Below are positions 6,631 through 14,459 of a stretch of DNA of 64,000 nucleotides, piece by piece. This DNA comes from UBA2862 sp045658005. Its GTDB lineage: Bacteria > Bacillota > Clostridia > Christensenellales > Aristaeellaceae. Numbering within the stretch: the first letter of the stretch is position 1; the number at the start of each line of letters is the position of its first letter. The notes beneath the pieces are model-generated. The model was not told where the DNA came from, did no database searches, and worked only from the letters and a program-made list of their open reading frames with translations. The stretch is from contig JAZOUD010000064.1 in assembly GCA_045658005.1 (NCBI GenBank), positions 1 to 64,000 on the forward strand. The letters are read 5' to 3'. A program made the position numbers and the translations under genes.

Positions 6631-8526
6631 ATGACCGAGTTCAGAAAGCCGTGGAACGGCGCGCGGATGTCGCCGGAGCTGGAGTTCAAGATCGCCAACC
6701 TGCCCGATTCACCGGGCTGTTACCTGATGAAATCCGAGGGCGAGATCATCTACGTGGGCAAGGCGGTGAACCTGAAGAACCGGGTCAGCCAGTACTTCCA
6801 TTACAGCGCCCAGCATACCCCGAAGGTGCGGGCGATGGTGGAGAAGATCGACGACTTCGACATCATACTGGTGGACGGCGAAATGGAGGCCTTCGCGCTG
6901 GAGTGCAACCTGATCAAGCTGCACATGCCCCACTACAACATACTGCTGAAGGACGACAAGGCCTACCCCTACATCCGGGTGAACCTGGCCGAGGATTTTC
7001 CGCTGGTGGACCTGGCCCGCAGGCAGGAGAAGGACGGGGCGAAGTACTTCGGCCCCTACCAGGGCTCCACCGTGGTGCGGGAGGTGCTGGACGCGGTGCG
7101 CATGGTGTTCCCGATCCGGGTGTGCCGACACGCCATCAACCCGGACAAACCCCGCCGCCCCTGCGTGCACCACCAGGTGGGCCAGTGTCCCGCCCCCTGC
7201 GCAGGACTGATCTCCAAGGAGAAATACCGCAGGACCATCGACGGCGTCATCGACTTCCTGAACGGCAAATACGCGCCGGTGCTGACCGAGTTGAAGGACA
7301 GGATGATGGAAGCCTCGAGGGAGATGAACTACGAGCGGGCGGCGCTGTACCGCGACCGCATCCGCGCCGTGGAGGCCGTGATGCAGAAGCAAAAGGCCAT
7401 CTCCACCGCCCAGGCCGACCAGGACATCATCGCCGTGCTGCCCCACGAGGCCGACGCCATGGTGCAGCTGATGTTCGTGCGCTCGGGCCGCATGATCGGC
7501 TCGGAGCGCTTCACGCTGGAGGGCGCGGGCGACGAGGAGCTGGGCGAAATCCTGACCCAGTTCATGCTGCAATACTACGGGCCGGAGATCACCCCGCCGA
7601 GGGAGATCCTGCTCTCCGCCACGCCGCCGGAACACGACGTGATTGAACAGCTGCTCACCGAGCAGCACGGGGCAAGGACGTACATCCTCACCCCCCGGCG
7701 CGGCGAGAAGCTGAAGCTGGTGAACATGGCCCTGAAGAACCTGAAGGACGAGGCGAAGAAGCTGGACCGCAAGAACGCCAACAGCCGCGCCCGCACCGTC
7801 GGCGCGCTGGAAACCCTCCAGGAATTGCTGGACCTTCCCACGCTCCCCCGGCGCATCGAGGGCTACGACATCTCCAACACCCAGGGGGCGCTGTCCGTCG
7901 CCAGCGAGGTGGTGATGGTGGACGGCGTCAGCGCCAACAAGGAATACCGCCGCTACCGCATCAAGACGGTGGAGGGGGCCAACGACTTCGCCAGCATGTA
8001 CGAGGTCATCACCCGCCGCCTGTCCCACGGGCTGGACGAGCTGGCGGAGCGGAAGGAACAGGGCCTCGATCCCCAGGGCGGCAAGTTCTCATGGCTGCCC
8101 GACCTGATCCTGGTGGACGGCGGAAGGGGCCAGCTGGCCGCGGCCCAGGAGGCCATGCAGGCCCAGGGGCTGAACATACCGATGGTCGGCCTGGCCAAGC
8201 GCATCGAGGAAATCGTGCTGCCCGACGAGGAGGAGAGCCTGCTGCTGGACCGCCATTCCCCGGCGCTGCACGTGCTGCAGCGGGTCAGGGACGAGAGCCA
8301 CCGCTTCGCCATCATCCACCACCGCGCGTTGCGGGGCAAGGCGTCCATCGCATCGCGCCTCGACGGCATCCCCGGCGTGGGCGATAAGAGGAAGAAAGCG
8401 ATACTGAAGCACTTCAGGACCGTGGAGGCGCTGAAGGCCGCGACGGCGGAGGAGATCGGACAGGTGCCCGGCGTGCCGGAGAAGGTGGCGGAGAGCGTGT
8501 GGCGGTTTTTGCATGAGGGGGAGTGA
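6631..8526 (+). CDS. uvrC: Excinuclease ABC subunit C
   Basis: 631-residue subunit that makes both incisions in nucleotide excision repair. The GIY-YIG domain is at the N-terminus (GCYLMKSEGEIIYVGKA, then NRVSQYF), a cysteine-bearing segment (HHQVGQCPAPCAG) follows, the UVR/UvrB-binding motif (EMNYERAALYRDRI) is near 230, the RNase H-like nuclease half (EGYDISNTQG ... LILVDGGRGQL) follows, and tandem helix-hairpin-helix motifs (LDGIPGVGDKRKKAILKHF) end it. The start has CAAGGAGG 6 nt upstream; two earlier in-frame ATGs fall in or before the promoter. Confidence 0.96.
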   Translation: MTEFRKPWNGARMSPELEFKIANLPDSPGCYLMKSEGEIIYVGKAVNLKNRVSQYFHYSAQHTPKVRAMVEKIDDFDIILVDGEMEAFALECNLIKLHMPHYNILLKDDKAYPYIRVNLAEDFPLVDLARRQEKDGAKYFGPYQGSTVVREVLDAVRMVFPIRVCRHAINPDKPRRPCVHHQVGQCPAPCAGLISKEKYRRTIDGVIDFLNGKYAPVLTELKDRMMEASREMNYERAALYRDRIRAVEAVMQKQKAISTAQADQDIIAVLPHEADAMVQLMFVRSGRMIGSERFTLEGAGDEELGEILTQFMLQYYGPEITPPREILLSATPPEHDVIEQLLTEQHGARTYILTPRRGEKLKLVNMALKNLKDEAKKLDRKNANSRARTVGALETLQELLDLPTLPRRIEGYDISNTQGALSVASEVVMVDGVSANKEYRRYRIKTVEGANDFASMYEVITRRLSHGLDELAERKEQGLDPQGGKFSWLPDLILVDGGRGQLAAAQEAMQAQGLNIPMVGLAKRIEEIVLPDEEESLLLDRHSPALHVLQRVRDESHRFAIIHHRALRGKASIASRLDGIPGVGDKRKKAILKHFRTVEALKAATAEEIGQVPGVPEKVAESVWRFLHEGE

Positions 8527-8531
8527 ATTAT

Positions 8532-8590
8532 AGGGAGCCCCCTCTCAGTCACGGCTTCGCCGTGCCAGCTCTCCCCCTCACGGGGGCGAG
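8532..8590. repeat. Left inverted repeat of the repeat block
   Basis: The segment from AGGGAGCCCCCTCTC to CTCCCCCTCACGGGGGCGAG is an imperfect reverse complement of 8991-9043. It begins 6 nt after the uvrC stop codon. Confidence 0.65.
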
Positions 8591-8663
8591 CCAAGATTAT
8601 ATCGTGCGTGGAATCTCTCTTGCTTCGCCCCCATGCAGAGGTATTCAAGAAAGGTTGTCATAG

Positions 8664-9000
8664 CAATCAACCTCAGTCCTTGCGCGGCAGCCTTGCCTCG
8701 CCCCGTGAAAGGGCGAGCCAGGACAGGTTGCCAGAACTATCAGCCTCAATCCATGTGCGGCAGCCTTGCCTCGCCCCGTGAGAAGGCGAGCCGGGACAGG
8801 TTGCCAGAACTATCAGCCTCAATCCATGCGCGGCAGCCTTGCCTCGCCCCCGTGAAAGGACGAGTCGGGACAGGTTGCCAGAACTATCAGCCTCAATCCA
8901 TGCGCGGCAGCCTTGCCTCGTCGCCGCAAAAGAACGAGCCAGGACAGGTTGCCAGAACTATCAGCCTCAATCCATGCGCGGCAGCCTTGCCTCGCCCCCG
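8664..9000. repeat. Five tandem 73-74 bp hairpin-forming repeats
   Basis: Equivalent points (TGYGCGGCAGCC) recur at 8681, 8754, 8827, 8901 and 8975, so the period is 73-74 bp. Each unit reads GGCAGCCTTGCCTCGCC - short loop - GGCGAGCC..GACAGGTTGCC and can fold into a long imperfect hairpin; differences between units cluster near the loop. No gene is evident in 8527-9083. This is not a CRISPR array because the whole period is conserved, with no unique spacer. Confidence 0.8.
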
Positions 9001-9043
9001 TGAGGGGGAGAGGTGCCCCGTAGGGGCGGAGAGGGGGTTCCCC
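8991..9043. repeat. Right inverted repeat of the repeat block
   Basis: CTCGCCCCCGTGAGGGGGAG ... GAGAGGGGGTTCCC, the inverted partner of 8532-8590. Together they enclose the tandem hairpins, giving a composite element of about 510 bp. Confidence 0.65.
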
Positions 9044-9083
9044 TACCTCATTCTCAAATTCCATCAGAAAGGCGTGAATCCGC

Positions 9084-9443
9084 ATGTCACAACCACCCAA
9101 GGACATCATGCTCGCCAACGCCCGCGCCCTGCGCAGGAACATGACCCCCTGGGAGCGCAAGTTGTGGTATCTCTTCTTGCGCAGTTATCCGGTCAAAATC
9201 TACAAACAGCACATCATCGGCCCCTACATCATCGATTTCTACTGCCCGAGAGCTAAACTCGCCATCGAGCTGGACGGTTCCCAGCATTTCATGCCGGAAG
9301 GAATAGAATCTGATATGCAGCGCGACAATGCTTTGGCGGCTCACGGCATTGCCGTCCTTCGCATACCAAACATCGACATCGATCGCCGCTTCCAGGCTGT
9401 TTGCGAAACCATTCACCGGGAAATACAGTCTCATACAGTATAA
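9084..9443 (+). CDS. DUF559 domain protein (Vsr/restriction-fold nuclease-like)
   Basis: 119 residues covering a whole DUF559 domain: the helical MTPWERKLWYLFLR, then YIIDFYCPRAKLAIELDGSQ, the Asp...Glu-x-Asp core of a very-short-patch-repair-like endonuclease fold, and the basic C-terminal segment IAVLRIPNIDID. Related proteins are predicted nucleases of unknown job, often found beside repeats. Here it starts 41 nt after the inverted repeat block, so it may be a passenger or a partner of that element. A weak AAAGGCG precedes the ATG. Confidence 0.8.
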   Translation: MSQPPKDIMLANARALRRNMTPWERKLWYLFLRSYPVKIYKQHIIGPYIIDFYCPRAKLAIELDGSQHFMPEGIESDMQRDNALAAHGIAVLRIPNIDIDRRFQAVCETIHREIQSHTV

Positions 9444-9468
9444 TGACAAATCACAGGGAGGTTATATC

Positions 9469-11052
9469 ATGCTCAAGATAAAATCCATCCTCTGTACCCT
9501 GCTCATTCTCGCACTGACCGCCCTCCCCGCCCTGTCGGAGGGCTTTCAGCGCATGGAAAAGGACGGCAGGTTCGCCCTGGCAGACGACAGCGGCTTCCTG
9601 CTGACGGACTACATCTACGACGACATCTATTGCTATGATACCGAACCTCCCTTCCGCGTGTCCCGGGACGGACATGCGGGCTACATCGACGAGGCGGGCT
9701 ACGAGGTGGTGCCCGCCATCTACGACGCCCTCGACGTCTCCTTCCGCGAGGGCGTGGCCCCTGCGCGCATAAACGGAAAATGGGGCTATGTGGACGCGGC
9801 TGGGCGGCTGGTCATCGGCCCGTGGTTCGATGAAGTGGATCAATTCTCCGAGGGCCTGGCGGCGGCGGAGCAGGGTGACAAATGGGGCTACATCGATCAC
9901 TCGGGCCGCTTCGCCGTAGAGCCCCGGTTTGACTTCGGTGGCTGGTTCCGCAACGGCTATGCCCGGGTGCACCTGGACGGAAAGACCGGCCTGATCGACA
10001 AAAACGGCGCCTGGGCGCTGGAGCCCGAATTTGACGACGCCGAGATCAACGTGGACGACGACGGCCTGGTCTCCGTCACCGAGGACTACGGCGAAACCTT
10101 CCGCTACTTCGACCTCTCCTCCGGCGCGGCGGTGGAGGTGAAATCGGTGAAATCGGGTATCGACCTCTCCGATTACATGCCCTTCGAGGGGAAGAAGGTG
10201 GCCACCCTCTCCGAAAAGCGCACCCTGGACAAGCGGGTCACCGAAGAACAGACCCTCCCCCGCCTGGACGGGGCCACGGCGCTGTTCCCGGTGTATGCCG
10301 CCTTCTGCCAGGCGGTGTACCCCAAGGCCACCCGCTACACCCGTCTGGTAGACAACGAGGTCAATACCGAGGCACTGATCACCTGCACCAAGACCAACCG
10401 GGCCTACGAGCGGCTGATCCAGGGCGACGCCGACATCATCTTCGTGGCCCAGCCCTCCGATGAGGAGCTGGACATGGCGGCCGAAGAGGGCGTCGAATTC
10501 GACATGATCCCCATCGGCAAGGAGGCCTTCGTGTTCATCGTGAACAAGGACAACCCGCTGGAGGACATCACCGTCGATCAGATCAAGGGCATCTACTCCG
10601 GCCAGATCACCGACTGGAGCCAGCTGGGCGTTCAGGGTGTCGGCCCCATCGTGGCCTACCAGCGCCCCAAGAACAGCGGCAGCCAGACGGCCCTGGAGTC
10701 GCTGATGGGCGACACCCCGCTCATGGAGGCCCCAAAGGGCGTGGTGGCCTGGGACATGGGCGACATCCTGGACACCGTGGAATACCGCAACCTGCCCAAC
10801 GCCATCGGCTACTCCTTCCGCTTCTTCTGTACCGACATGATGGGCAGCGAGGTGAAGCTGCTGGCCGTGGACGGCGTGGAACCCACCGAGGCCAACATCC
10901 GGAACGACACCTACCCCATCGCCTCCACCCTCTATGCTATTCGCCTGAAGGGCAACGACAACCCCAACGTGGTCGCGCTGCTGGACTGGATCCAGTCGCC
11001 CCAGGGCATGGAATTGGTGGAGAAGTCCGGATATACACCGTGGGAGGGCTGA
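9469..11052 (+). CDS. Secreted WG-repeat protein fused to a PstS-like binding domain
   Basis: 527 residues. A signal peptide (MLKIKSILCTLLILALTAL) is followed by about five WG beta repeats between roughly 25 and 205 (KWGYVDAAGRL, KWGYIDHSGRF, KTGLIDKNGAW) and then, from about 265 to the end, a type 2 periplasmic-binding-protein domain of the phosphate-binding sort (QGDADIIFVAQPS, KEAFVFIVNKDNPL, IYSGQITDWSQLG, YQRPKNSGSQTALE). No lipobox cysteine is visible, so attachment to an ABC transporter is uncertain, and no pst genes lie nearby. A GGGAGG lies 8 nt before the ATG; in-frame sequence upstream belongs to the DUF559 region and is not part of this gene. Confidence 0.85.
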   Translation: MLKIKSILCTLLILALTALPALSEGFQRMEKDGRFALADDSGFLLTDYIYDDIYCYDTEPPFRVSRDGHAGYIDEAGYEVVPAIYDALDVSFREGVAPARINGKWGYVDAAGRLVIGPWFDEVDQFSEGLAAAEQGDKWGYIDHSGRFAVEPRFDFGGWFRNGYARVHLDGKTGLIDKNGAWALEPEFDDAEINVDDDGLVSVTEDYGETFRYFDLSSGAAVEVKSVKSGIDLSDYMPFEGKKVATLSEKRTLDKRVTEEQTLPRLDGATALFPVYAAFCQAVYPKATRYTRLVDNEVNTEALITCTKTNRAYERLIQGDADIIFVAQPSDEELDMAAEEGVEFDMIPIGKEAFVFIVNKDNPLEDITVDQIKGIYSGQITDWSQLGVQGVGPIVAYQRPKNSGSQTALESLMGDTPLMEAPKGVVAWDMGDILDTVEYRNLPNAIGYSFRFFCTDMMGSEVKLLAVDGVEPTEANIRNDTYPIASTLYAIRLKGNDNPNVVALLDWIQSPQGMELVEKSGYTPWEG

Positions 11053-11056
11053 AGCC

Positions 11057-11779
11057 ATGGAGTGTCCCGTGAAGCAAGGGCAAAGGGTGAAGGCGCTTGT
11101 ATCCGACAGAGCGCTGGCAGTCATCTGCTGGCTGGTCGTTGCCTTTCATCTCATATTCACCGTACTCGGCGCGATTCCCGGTCTGGCTTACACACTGCGA
11201 AACAAGGCGGCTTGGCTGATCTGTGTGGCGGCGCTGCTGGCGCTCGCGCTGTGGCAGGAGACGCGATACAAAGCACATCATGGCCACTGGCTGCTGCTGA
11301 TGCCGGTGCTGTCGGCGGCGGTACTGCGGCTGTTTATCCCGGCGGACGGCATGGGGCTGTGGCAGTGCGGCCTGGCGCTGCTCGACCTGGCCCTGGGCGG
11401 CGCGCTGTTCGCCCGGGCCCGGGCCGGCAGGGGATTCAAGCTGACCGCAGGCATCCTCTGCGCAATGGTGCTGGTCCCCACGCTGATGCTGATGCTGCTC
11501 ACCGCATTTATCGGTCCCCCCAATATCACCCTTCGCCGGTATCCCGATCCCACTGGGCGCCTTGAAGCGGAGGTGCGCGTCGTGGACGAAGGCGCGACAG
11601 GGGGAAGCACGACGGTCACGGTCTGCCAGGCCCGGCCCTTCGGTCTGCTGGACATTGTCAGGTGGAAAACCACCCTCTCCTGGATCGACCCCGAAGCGCT
11701 GCAGGTGGATTGGATGGACGACGCGATTTCGATCAACGGTGAGACGTGGCGCTGGAAGGGTGAACAGGGCGCGGCGTGA
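11057..11779 (+). CDS. Membrane protein, DUF5412-like C-terminal part
   Basis: 240 residues. Four or five hydrophobic segments fill the first 150 residues (for example ALAVICWLVVAFHLIFTVL), then an extracytoplasmic beta-rich tail of about 90 residues with EAEVRVVDEGATGGSTTVTV and LQVDWMDDAISINGETW, a pattern that resembles DUF5412 proteins. It starts 5 nt after the preceding stop with GGAGGG upstream, so it is co-transcribed with the WG/PstS-like gene. Function unknown. Confidence 0.7.
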   Translation: MECPVKQGQRVKALVSDRALAVICWLVVAFHLIFTVLGAIPGLAYTLRNKAAWLICVAALLALALWQETRYKAHHGHWLLLMPVLSAAVLRLFIPADGMGLWQCGLALLDLALGGALFARARAGRGFKLTAGILCAMVLVPTLMLMLLTAFIGPPNITLRRYPDPTGRLEAEVRVVDEGATGGSTTVTVCQARPFGLLDIVRWKTTLSWIDPEALQVDWMDDAISINGETWRWKGEQGAA

Positions 11780-11803
11780 CCGCTTTTGTGGAGAACCGAA
11801 GCC

Positions 11804-11832
11804 TTGACAGATCGACGGGTATATAATAAAAT
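11804..11832 (+). promoter_or_regulatory. Promoter of the 28-codon candidate toxin mRNA
   Basis: TTGACA (11804-11809), 17 bp, TAAAAT (11827-11832). A TATAAT lies at 11822-11827 but is only 12 bp from the -35. Transcription would begin near 11840, leaving a leader of about 150 nt. Confidence 0.7.
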
Positions 11833-11839
11833 GAAGGTG

Positions 11840-11988
11840 TCCTGAAAGGGACCGAGAGCGGACAACAACGCGCGAAGTTGTGAACCCGCAGGGTTCGCAA
11901 GTCTGCTTCGCAGACCGCCCCGTTAGAATTGTCATTCTAACGGGGCGCTATGGCGGTTGCAAACTTGCCTCCGAAAGGAGGTGAGCGT
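11840..11988 (+). promoter_or_regulatory. Structured leader with sequestered Shine-Dalgarno
   Basis: The leader contains consecutive hairpins: GAACCCGCAGGGTTC, GTCTGCTTCGCAGAC, a strong CCCCGTTAGAA / TTCTAACGGGG (about 11918-11946), and finally CCTCC-GAAA-GGAGG, in which the Shine-Dalgarno of the small gene is fully paired. This is the type of leader used to keep small toxin mRNAs untranslated. Confidence 0.6.
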
Positions 11989-12075
11989 ATGCGAATTACT
12001 TTCCATATCGGAAGGTTTACCATCACCATTATTGTGAAGGATCGCAAACAAAACAGCCGCCACCCCGCCAGGTGA
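11989..12075 (+). CDS. 28-residue peptide, candidate type I toxin
   Basis: Small gene with AGGAGGTGA 5-6 nt before ATG. The product begins MRITFHIGRFTITIIVK, an alternating hydrophobic/polar segment of about 16 residues, and ends in a basic tail (KDRKQNSRHPAR). It is not a clean membrane helix. Evidence that it is a gene: a promoter at the correct distance, a hairpin that pairs its ribosome binding site, and a convergent antisense RNA overlapping its 3' end. I have an impression that similar short peptides occur in other Clostridia but cannot verify it. A regulatory RNA whose reading frame is accidental remains possible. Confidence 0.6.
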   Translation: MRITFHIGRFTITIIVKDRKQNSRHPAR

Positions 12076-12152
12076 CGACTGAATGCGGTTCTGAATCAAG
12101 AACCAAGTAAAGAAGTTTTTGGAGGAGTAACCGCGTGCGTGGTTCGCTCTCC
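12045..12152 (-). ncRNA. Candidate antisense (antitoxin) RNA
   Basis: From the minus promoter at 12159-12187 a transcript would start near 12152 and run leftward. A terminator is present on that strand: AGTCGTCACC / GGTGGCGGCT (10 bp with G-U pairs; 12071-12080 with 12055-12064), followed by GTTTTGTTTG. The resulting RNA of about 107 nt overlaps the last 31 nt of the 28-codon gene and its 3' untranslated part, like the convergent txpA/RatA and bsrG/SR4 pairs of Bacillus. Confidence 0.6.
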
Positions 12153-12158
12153 GTACTC

Positions 12159-12187
12159 ATTATAATCCAATCCCGGCATTATGTCAA
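12159..12187 (-). promoter_or_regulatory. Consensus promoter of the antisense RNA
   Basis: Minus strand TTGACA (12182-12187), exactly 17 bp, TATAAT (12159-12164): a perfect consensus promoter pointing away from the dipeptidase gene and into the small gene. An inverted repeat TCCCGGC/GCCGGGA (12171-12177 and 12188-12194) flanks the -35. Confidence 0.8.
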
Positions 12188-12227
12188 GCCGGGATCCGAA
12201 AATGAACGCTTCACGGAGGTCATCAGC

Positions 12228-13646
12228 ATGGACTACACCAACCTCGACCGGCTGGTCGATTCCTACAAAGACGAACTGATTGAAAACATCCGCAAATGGA
12301 TCGCCATCCCCTCCATAAAAGGCGCGCCCGCCGGCGAGAACGCGCCCTTCGGCGCGGAAGTCCGCCGGATGCTGGACACGGCCCTTGAGGACGGCAGGCG
12401 CTTCGGCTTCGAGGTGCGGGACATCGACGGCTATGCCGGCGACATCAGCTACGGCGAAGGGCCCCAGACCATGGGCATGCTGGCCCACCTGGACGTGGTG
12501 CCCCTGGGCGACGGCTGGACGCACGACCCTCTGGGCGGCGAGATCGAAGACGGCAGGCTGTACGGCCGCGGCACCACCGACGACAAGGGCCCGGCGCTGT
12601 GCGCGCTGTACGCCATGCGGGCGGTGAAGGAAGCGGGCATACCGCTCAAGCACGGCGTGCGGCTGATCCTGGGCTGCGACGAGGAGACCGGCATGAGCGA
12701 CATGCGGTATTATGCCTCGAAGATGAAGATGCCCGATTACGGCTTCTCCCCGGACGCCGAGTTCCCGGTGATCAACATCGAGAAGGGCGGCATCAACCTG
12801 CGCCTGTCGGCAGTCACCGGCGGCGAAGAAGGCGCTGAGCTTCCCGTCTACAGCCTGTACGCCGGCGAGCGCCCCAACGTGGTGCCCGCCGAGGCCACCG
12901 CCCTGGTGGGCCTGAACGGCATGACCCTGGACGCGCTGAACGACAAGCTGGCCGCCATCGCCGCCACCCACGAGGGCTTCAGGCTGAAGGCCGTCGCCGA
13001 GGGCGAGGGCCAGGCGAGGATCGTCGCCACCGGCGTCAACGGCCACGCCGCCATGCCCTGGCGGGCCGTGAACGCGGCGGGCATGCTGCTTATCGCCCTC
13101 TCCGAGCTCAATGCCGGGGGCGGCAGCAGGGAGGCCATCGCCACGCTGGCGCAGGCCGTGGGCATGGACTACACCGGCAAAGCGCTGGGCATCGCCTGCA
13201 AGGACGAGCTGTCCGGCGAGCTGACAAGCAACCTGGGCATACTTCGGTATGACGGCAACGAGATCTCCGCCCTGCTGGACATCCGCTATCCCCTCTGCGG
13301 CAACGAGGAGACCCTGCTGGGGCAGGCGGCCATACGGGTGAGCCCGGTGCTGTCGGTGCGGCGCATGGGCGGCCACACGCCGCTGCACGTGCCCGCCGAT
13401 AGCCCCGTCGTACAGGGCCTTTTGAAGGTCTATCACGAGGTCACCGGCCTGGACGCCTACACCATCGCCATCGGCGGCGGCACCTATTCCCGCATGATGC
13501 CCAACACCGTGGCCTTCGGCGTGTGCTTCCCCGGCGACATGGACGTGTGCCACATCGCCGACGAATACATCGACCTGGAAAAGCTGATGCTGGGCGTGAA
13601 GATCTTCGCCCACGCCATCGCGGAGCTGGCAGGCGGAAATGAATGA
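12228..13646 (+). CDS. M20-family dipeptidase (PepV/Sapep type)
   Basis: 472-residue cytoplasmic zinc dipeptidase that releases amino acids from dipeptides. Metal ligands are visible: HLDVVPLGDGW (His87, Asp89), TDDKGP (Asp119), catalytic GCDEETGM (Glu152-Glu153 region), and IGGGTYSR near the C-terminus; a lid domain lies between about 180 and 370. The start has CGGAGGT 8 nt upstream; in-frame sequence before it overlaps the antisense promoter and is not coding. Length and motifs match PepV-like proteins. Confidence 0.9.
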   Translation: MDYTNLDRLVDSYKDELIENIRKWIAIPSIKGAPAGENAPFGAEVRRMLDTALEDGRRFGFEVRDIDGYAGDISYGEGPQTMGMLAHLDVVPLGDGWTHDPLGGEIEDGRLYGRGTTDDKGPALCALYAMRAVKEAGIPLKHGVRLILGCDEETGMSDMRYYASKMKMPDYGFSPDAEFPVINIEKGGINLRLSAVTGGEEGAELPVYSLYAGERPNVVPAEATALVGLNGMTLDALNDKLAAIAATHEGFRLKAVAEGEGQARIVATGVNGHAAMPWRAVNAAGMLLIALSELNAGGGSREAIATLAQAVGMDYTGKALGIACKDELSGELTSNLGILRYDGNEISALLDIRYPLCGNEETLLGQAAIRVSPVLSVRRMGGHTPLHVPADSPVVQGLLKVYHEVTGLDAYTIAIGGGTYSRMMPNTVAFGVCFPGDMDVCHIADEYIDLEKLMLGVKIFAHAIAELAGGNE

Positions 13647-13670
13647 GGAATGAGAAATGAGGAAAGAGGA

Positions 13671-14351
13671 ATGAATAGAAAGCCTTTCTCCATCGCCATT
13701 GACGGGCCTGCGGGGGCGGGCAAGTCCACCGTCGCGAAGGCGGTCGCCACTGAACTGAACGCCATGTACCTGGATACCGGGGCCATGTACCGCGCCTTTG
13801 GGCTGTACATGCTGCGCCGCGGCGCGATCAAGGACAAGAGCGCCATCATCGCCGCCGTGGACGACGTGGACATCACCGTGGAATTCATTGACGGCGCGCA
13901 GCACATCTTCCTGGGCGGCGAGGATGTCAGCGACGCCATCCGCGAGCCCGAGGTCTCCATGGCCGCCAGCGAAGTCTCCACCGTGCCCGAGGTGCGCGAG
14001 CGCATGGTGGCGCTTCAGCGCAAGATCGCCGAAGGCCACGACGTGATCATGGACGGCCGGGACATCGGCACCAAGGTGCTGCCGAACGCCACCCTGAAGA
14101 TCTACCTGACCGCCTCCGTCGAGGAGCGGGCCCGCCGTCGCTGCCTGGAGCTGGAGCAAAAGGGCATTCCGGAGCCCTACGAGAAGGTTCTGGAGGAAAT
14201 GAAGGCGAGGGACTACCAGGACACCCACCGCGCCGCATCGCCCCTGCGCCCCGCCGACGACGCCGTGACCGTGGACACCACAAACAACACCCTCGAGGAG
14301 AGCGTGGCCGAAATCAGGCGGCTGGCGCTGGAAGCGATCGACAGGCGCTGA
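13671..14351 (+). CDS. cmk: Cytidylate kinase
   Basis: 226 residues. Transfers phosphate from ATP to CMP/dCMP. P-loop GPAGAGKST at 12-20, then YLDTGAMYRA, the CMP-binding insert (SEVSTVPEVRERM) and DGRDIGT, as in Cmk. The start is set by the conserved MNRKPFSIAIDGP beginning; a purine-rich stretch (GAGGAATGAGAAATGAGGAAAGAGG) precedes it and a start 7 codons earlier cannot be excluded. Begins the cmk / plsC / ispH-rpsA neighbourhood typical of Clostridia, here interrupted by a secreted peptidase gene. Confidence 0.93.
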   Translation: MNRKPFSIAIDGPAGAGKSTVAKAVATELNAMYLDTGAMYRAFGLYMLRRGAIKDKSAIIAAVDDVDITVEFIDGAQHIFLGGEDVSDAIREPEVSMAASEVSTVPEVRERMVALQRKIAEGHDVIMDGRDIGTKVLPNATLKIYLTASVEERARRRCLELEQKGIPEPYEKVLEEMKARDYQDTHRAASPLRPADDAVTVDTTNNTLEESVAEIRRLALEAIDRR

Positions 14352-14401
14352 TTTGTTCACAAATTATCAATAACTGAAAGCGATACGAACGGCATGTAAT
14401 G

Positions 14402-14410
14402 TGATATAAT
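14402..14410 (+). promoter_or_regulatory. Extended -10 promoter of the M16 peptidase gene
   Basis: TGATATAAT, an extended -10, about 50 nt before the start codon; the -35 region is poor. Confidence 0.5.
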
Positions 14411-14459
14411 GCCTGTGACGTATCGTTTTCTCTACCGATTCCAACAACGGGAGGAGCAT

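Noticed and set aside
8640..9000. Regular repeats that could suggest a CRISPR array
   Set aside because: The complete 73-74 bp period is conserved and folds on itself; there are no unique spacers and no cas genes.
11822..11827. TATAAT as the -10 of the small-gene promoter
   Set aside because: Only 12 bp from TTGACA; the overlapping TAAAAT at 11827-11832 has the correct 17-bp spacing.
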